This document shows positions 5,149-7,950 of a stretch of DNA of 7,950 nucleotides, in pieces; within the stretch, counting starts at the first letter, position 1, and every line of letters starts with the position of its first letter. Origin of the DNA: Pseudomonadota bacterium (GTDB lineage Bacteria; Pseudomonadota; Alphaproteobacteria; Sphingomonadales; Sphingomonadaceae); the NCBI GenBank assembly GCA_023433445.1, contig JAEZCS010000219.1, positions 1-7,950 on the forward strand, given 5' to 3'. A program made the translations under genes and the position numbers. Below the pieces are notes generated by a model. The model was not told the origin of the DNA, searched no databases, and worked only from the letters and a program-made list of their open reading frames with translations.

Positions 5149-6236
5149 CCGATGCCATCCAACTGGGCGAGGCGCGCGGCTTCATCCTCGGCAATCAGCG
5201 CATCGATGATTTCAGCGAGGCCAGCGCCTTCCAAGATTTCCGGCAGGCGATGCAGGGTCAGGTTGATACGGTGATCGGTCACGCGGCCTTGCGGGAAATT
5301 ATAGGTACGGATGCGTTCGGACCGGTCCCCTGAGCCGACCATCGCCTTTCTCGCACCCGCCTGCTCGCTCTGCGTCCGTTCCCGTTCCGCTTCATAAAGC
5401 CGAGCACGCAGCACCTGCATGGCTTTCGCCTTGTTCTTGTGCTGTGATCTTTCGTCCTGCTGCGTCACAACGATGCCGCTCGGCAGGTGTGTGATTCGGA
5501 CGGCGCTGTCGGTGGTGTTCACATGCTGCCCGCCAGCGCCAGACGCCCGGTATATGTCGATCTTCAAGTCGCTGTCGGCGATCTGCACATCGACTTCTTC
5601 GGGTTCCGGGAGGACAGCGACGGTTGCGGCGGAGGTATGGATGCGCCCGCCGCTTTCCGTAACGGGTACGCGCTGTACCCGATGGACTCCGCTCTCGAAC
5701 TTGAGCTTGGCGAACACCCCTATGCCCGCGATGCTGGCCACCACTTCCTTGAAGCCGCCGACTTCAGCCGCGTTTGCGGAGATCATCTCCATTTTCCAGC
5801 CCTGCGCGTCGGCATAGCGCTGATACATGCGGAAAAGGTCGCCCGCGAACAGCGCAGCTTCGTCACCGCCAGTTCCTGCCCGGATTTCCAGCATGGCGGG
5901 GCGTGCGTCGGCCGCGTCGCGTGGCAGCAACTGCAGGGCAAGTGCACGTTCGGCGCCCGGCAGCTGGCTCTTGATCAGCTGCATTTCCTCCTGCGCCATC
6001 TCGCGCATGGCGGCATCCGCCTCGGCCCCGTCACCGCCCGCCATATATTCAAGCGCCTTAAGCTCCTGCCGAAGCCGTCGCACTTCATGTGCGGCACGTG
6101 CGACTGGCTCGATCTCGGCATATTCCTTCGACAGCCGCACGAATTCCTCAGGCGCGAGGTCGGCACGCGTCATCGACGCCTGCACCTCGTCCCGGCGCGC
6201 CTCGATCTGCGCGATGCGTTCGGCGGAAATATGCAT
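5145..6236 (-). CDS. prfA: Peptide chain release factor 1 (RF1)
   Basis: A 363-residue class I release factor that reads UAA and UAG and triggers peptide release in the ribosomal peptidyl-transferase centre. The anticodon-like tripeptide is PVT (191-193, within RVQRVPVTES), the PxT form of RF1 rather than the SPF of RF2. The catalytic GGQ lies at 235-237 in SGAGGQHVNTTDSAVR. The N-terminal helical domain (about 1-100) and the conserved EIRAGTGGDEA (117-127) are also present. ATG 6236 is chosen: it shares its A with the hisS stop codon (TGATG), and the product then starts MHISAERIAQIE, as expected. A TTG three bases earlier is also open but less likely. It overlaps prmC by four bases at its end. 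Confidence 0.97.
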   Translation of the reverse strand: MHISAERIAQIEARRDEVQASMTRADLAPEEFVRLSKEYAEIEPVARAAHEVRRLRQELKALEYMAGGDGAEADAAMREMAQEEMQLIKSQLPGAERALALQLLPRDAADARPAMLEIRAGTGGDEAALFAGDLFRMYQRYADAQGWKMEMISANAAEVGGFKEVVASIAGIGVFAKLKFESGVHRVQRVPVTESGGRIHTSAATVAVLPEPEEVDVQIADSDLKIDIYRASGAGGQHVNTTDSAVRITHLPSGIVVTQQDERSQHKNKAKAMQVLRARLYEAERERTQSEQAGARKAMVGSGDRSERIRTYNFPQGRVTDHRINLTLHRLPEILEGAGLAEIIDALIAEDEAARLAQLDGIG

Positions 6237-7513
6237 CAAAGAGCCGTCAGCTTCTCGACCAGTCCGGCCAACGGCACGGCTTGCTGTTCCCCGGACCGCA
6301 GATCGCGCAGACCCACTTCGCCACGAGTCAGTTCATCCTCGCCAATGATGACAGCCCAGGAGGCGCCCGAGGCATTGGCGCGCTGCATCCGCTTCTTCAT
6401 ATTCCCCCGAAAACCCATGTCGCACATAATCCCGGCGCGGCGAAGATCAGCGACAAGGCCCGTCGCCCTCGCTTCCGCCGCCTCGCCCAGCGGGATCATG
6501 ACCACTGTGGGCGCGGAAGGTTCCGGCGCATCTACCAGCATGGCGAGCCGCTCAATGCCCGCAGCCCAGCCAACGGCGGGAGTCGCCGGGCCGCCGAGGT
6601 TCTCGATCAGTCCGTCATAGCGTCCGCCGCCAAGCACGGTGCCCTGTGCGCCCAGCCGGTCGGTGATGAACTCGAACGCAGTATGGCGGTAATAATCAAG
6701 GCCGCGCACCAGCCGGGCGTTGCGCTGCCAAGCGACGCCCGCCGCGTCCAAGCCCGCCGTCACCTTATCGAAGAAAGCACGGGCCTCGTCAGTCAAATAG
6801 GCATCGATCTCGGGTGCGCTGTCCGCCACAGGCCGATCGCGCGGGTCCTTGCTGTCGAGGATGCGAAGCGGGTTGCGGCTCAGCCGGTCGAGACTTTCTT
6901 CCGAAAGCTGATCGCGATGCGCTTCGAAATGGGCGACTAGCGCGGTGCGCCAGGCGTCACGGCTTTGCGCGTCACCCAGCGTGTTGAGGTTCAGCGTGAC
7001 GCCCTCGGAAACGCCAAGCTCGCGCAGCAGCTGATCGGCGAAGACCAGCAGCTCGATATCCGCCCCTGCTTCGCCAGCGCCGATGATTTCGGCGTCCAGC
7101 TGGTGGAACTGGCGAAAGCGGCCCTTTTGCGGACGCTCGTAACGGAACAGTGGACCATGGGTTGCCACTTTGAGCGGCGCATATTGCTGCCAGCCTTCGG
7201 TGACATAGGCCCGCGCGATCCCCGCGGTGAATTCGGGACGAAGCGTGATGCTATCGCCGCCGCGGTCCTCAAAGGTGTACATCTCTTTCGAAACGACATC
7301 GGTGCTTTCGCCAAGCGAACGGGCGAATACGGCGGTGGCTTCAAACACCGGGACTTCGACCCGATGAAAGCCATAGAGCCTGCGGACGCGATCGAAGGTC
7401 GCGATCACATGGGCAAAGCGTTCTTGGAACGCGTCAGCGGTGCCCCCCAGCATGTCCTGCGTGCCGCGCACCGCATTGGGCGTCTTTGGGCGCGGATTTT
7501 CGATTTTCGCCAT
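6236..7513 (-). CDS. hisS: Histidyl-tRNA synthetase
   Basis: A 425-residue class II aminoacyl-tRNA synthetase that attaches histidine to tRNA-His in the cytoplasm. Visible motifs in order: VRGTQDML (15-22), LRPEFTAGIARAY (91-103), motif 2 FRYERPQKGRFRQFHQ (123-138), the histidine-specific LVRGLDYYRHTAFEF (268-282), GGGRYDGL (295-302), motif 3 GWAAGIERL (315-323), and a C-terminal anticodon-binding domain (about 334-425). The usual LRPEGTA is LRPEFTA here, with Phe95 where Gly is common. AAAGG lies 9 bases before the ATG. It is the first gene of the minus-strand operon and ends on the prfA start codon. A shared 152-base region separates it from the divergent M61 gene and must carry both promoters; I could not assign them with confidence. 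Confidence 0.97.
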   Translation of the reverse strand: MAKIENPRPKTPNAVRGTQDMLGGTADAFQERFAHVIATFDRVRRLYGFHRVEVPVFEATAVFARSLGESTDVVSKEMYTFEDRGGDSITLRPEFTAGIARAYVTEGWQQYAPLKVATHGPLFRYERPQKGRFRQFHQLDAEIIGAGEAGADIELLVFADQLLRELGVSEGVTLNLNTLGDAQSRDAWRTALVAHFEAHRDQLSEESLDRLSRNPLRILDSKDPRDRPVADSAPEIDAYLTDEARAFFDKVTAGLDAAGVAWQRNARLVRGLDYYRHTAFEFITDRLGAQGTVLGGGRYDGLIENLGGPATPAVGWAAGIERLAMLVDAPEPSAPTVVMIPLGEAAEARATGLVADLRRAGIMCDMGFRGNMKKRMQRANASGASWAVIIGEDELTRGEVGLRDLRSGEQQAVPLAGLVEKLTAL

Positions 7514-7665
7514 GGGGATGCGCCTTTAGCGGCAAAGAAGGCTCAAGGAAACGCGCTTTTTTGTCACATAATGTCGCCGCTCTTCTTCCGGGTGGACGCG
7601 GTCATCTTGGTTCGTCATGCTGATTTCATAAGGCATTCCTGCCGCGTCTTTTTTCGGAGACAGAC

Positions 7666-7950
7666 ATGATCCGCAGCCTCGCTGCCGCCCTCTTGCTTTC
7701 CACCGCCATCATCAGCCCGCTTGCTGCCCAGGATGCCGTAAGGTCAAAGCCTGCCGCACTGCCGGTGAACAACGCCACTACGGCGCCCCGCGACGTACCT
7801 TACCCCGGCGGTACGATCCGGCTGGAAGTCGATGCGCCCGACACAACCCAGAGAATCTTTCGGGTAAAGGAGCATATTCCCGTCGCGACGAGCGGCCCCA
7901 TGACGCTGCTGGTGCCCGAATGGCTGCCGGGCAATCATGCGCCGCGCGGG
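7666..7950 (+). CDS. M61-family metallopeptidase, N-terminal part (cut by window end)
   Basis: An open frame of 95 codons that runs off the right edge with no stop. GGAGA 6 bases before the ATG is a good ribosome-binding site. Residues 1-21 form a signal peptide: Arg3, a hydrophobic core LAAALLLSTAII, then PLAA with probable cleavage before Gln22. The mature part shows the start of the N-terminal beta domain of M61 (glycyl aminopeptidase-like) proteins: IRLEVDAPDT, FRVKEHIPV, and GPMTLLVPEWLPGNHAPRG, matching the family's typical P-x-W-x-P-G-x-H stretch. The zinc site (HExxH) and the PDZ domain usual in this family would lie beyond the window, so activity cannot be judged. It is divergent from hisS, with 152 bases between the start codons. 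Confidence 0.82.
   Translation, partial: MIRSLAAALLLSTAIISPLAAQDAVRSKPAALPVNNATTAPRDVPYPGGTIRLEVDAPDTTQRIFRVKEHIPVATSGPMTLLVPEWLPGNHAPRG

Noticed and set aside
4438..5274. A 278-codon plus-strand frame opposite prmC
   Set aside because: It is the antisense of prmC, which shows intact SAM-binding and NPPY motifs. No independent evidence for this frame.
5487..6620. A 377-codon open frame on the plus strand across prfA and hisS
   Set aside because: It is the complement of two highly conserved genes. Long antisense frames are expected in high-GC DNA, and the translation has no recognisable domain.

Overview
The window looks like chromosomal DNA from an alphaproteobacterium, most likely a member of the Sphingomonadaceae. 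This rests on remembered family features: a DUF4167 protein downstream of prfA-prmC, the form of the histidyl-tRNA synthetase, and high GC in coding regions. No species can be named. There is no sign of phage, IS element, CRISPR array or toxin-antitoxin module.

Layout, left to right: (1) positions 1-364 are non-coding, with visibly lower GC and two inverted repeats; the second is a hairpin that overlaps the probable ribosome-binding site of the next gene. (2) 365-1852 (+) encodes a polytopic membrane protein of the Wzx/WzxC polysaccharide flippase family. (3) 1854-2282 (-) encodes a two-CBS-domain protein, convergent with the flippase and separated from it by one base. (4) 2357-2656 and 2649-3026 (+) are an overlapping pair: a small two-helix membrane protein of unknown function and a YciA-like acyl-CoA thioesterase. 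(5) A hairpin with a T-run on the minus strand (3040-3074) ends the DUF4167 gene, which faces the thioesterase. (6) The DUF4167 gene (3115-3897, -) probably starts at TTG and has a long upstream region. That region holds a set of helices that pair better as minus-strand RNA than as plus-strand RNA. (7) hisS-prfA-prmC (7513 down to 4291, -) form a tightly overlapping translation operon. (8) 7666-7950 (+) is the 5' end of a secreted M61-type metallopeptidase, divergent from hisS and cut by the window edge.

The minus-strand block is the functional core. HisRS charges tRNA-His, RF1 terminates at UAA and UAG, and PrmC methylates the GGQ glutamine of RF1, so enzyme and substrate are encoded side by side with overlapping stop and start codons. 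DUF4167 follows in the same direction but appears to have its own promoter and structured leader, behind a weak terminator after prmC. Most of the window is ordinary housekeeping sequence. The most interesting item is the candidate structured RNA at 3981-4138 (-).
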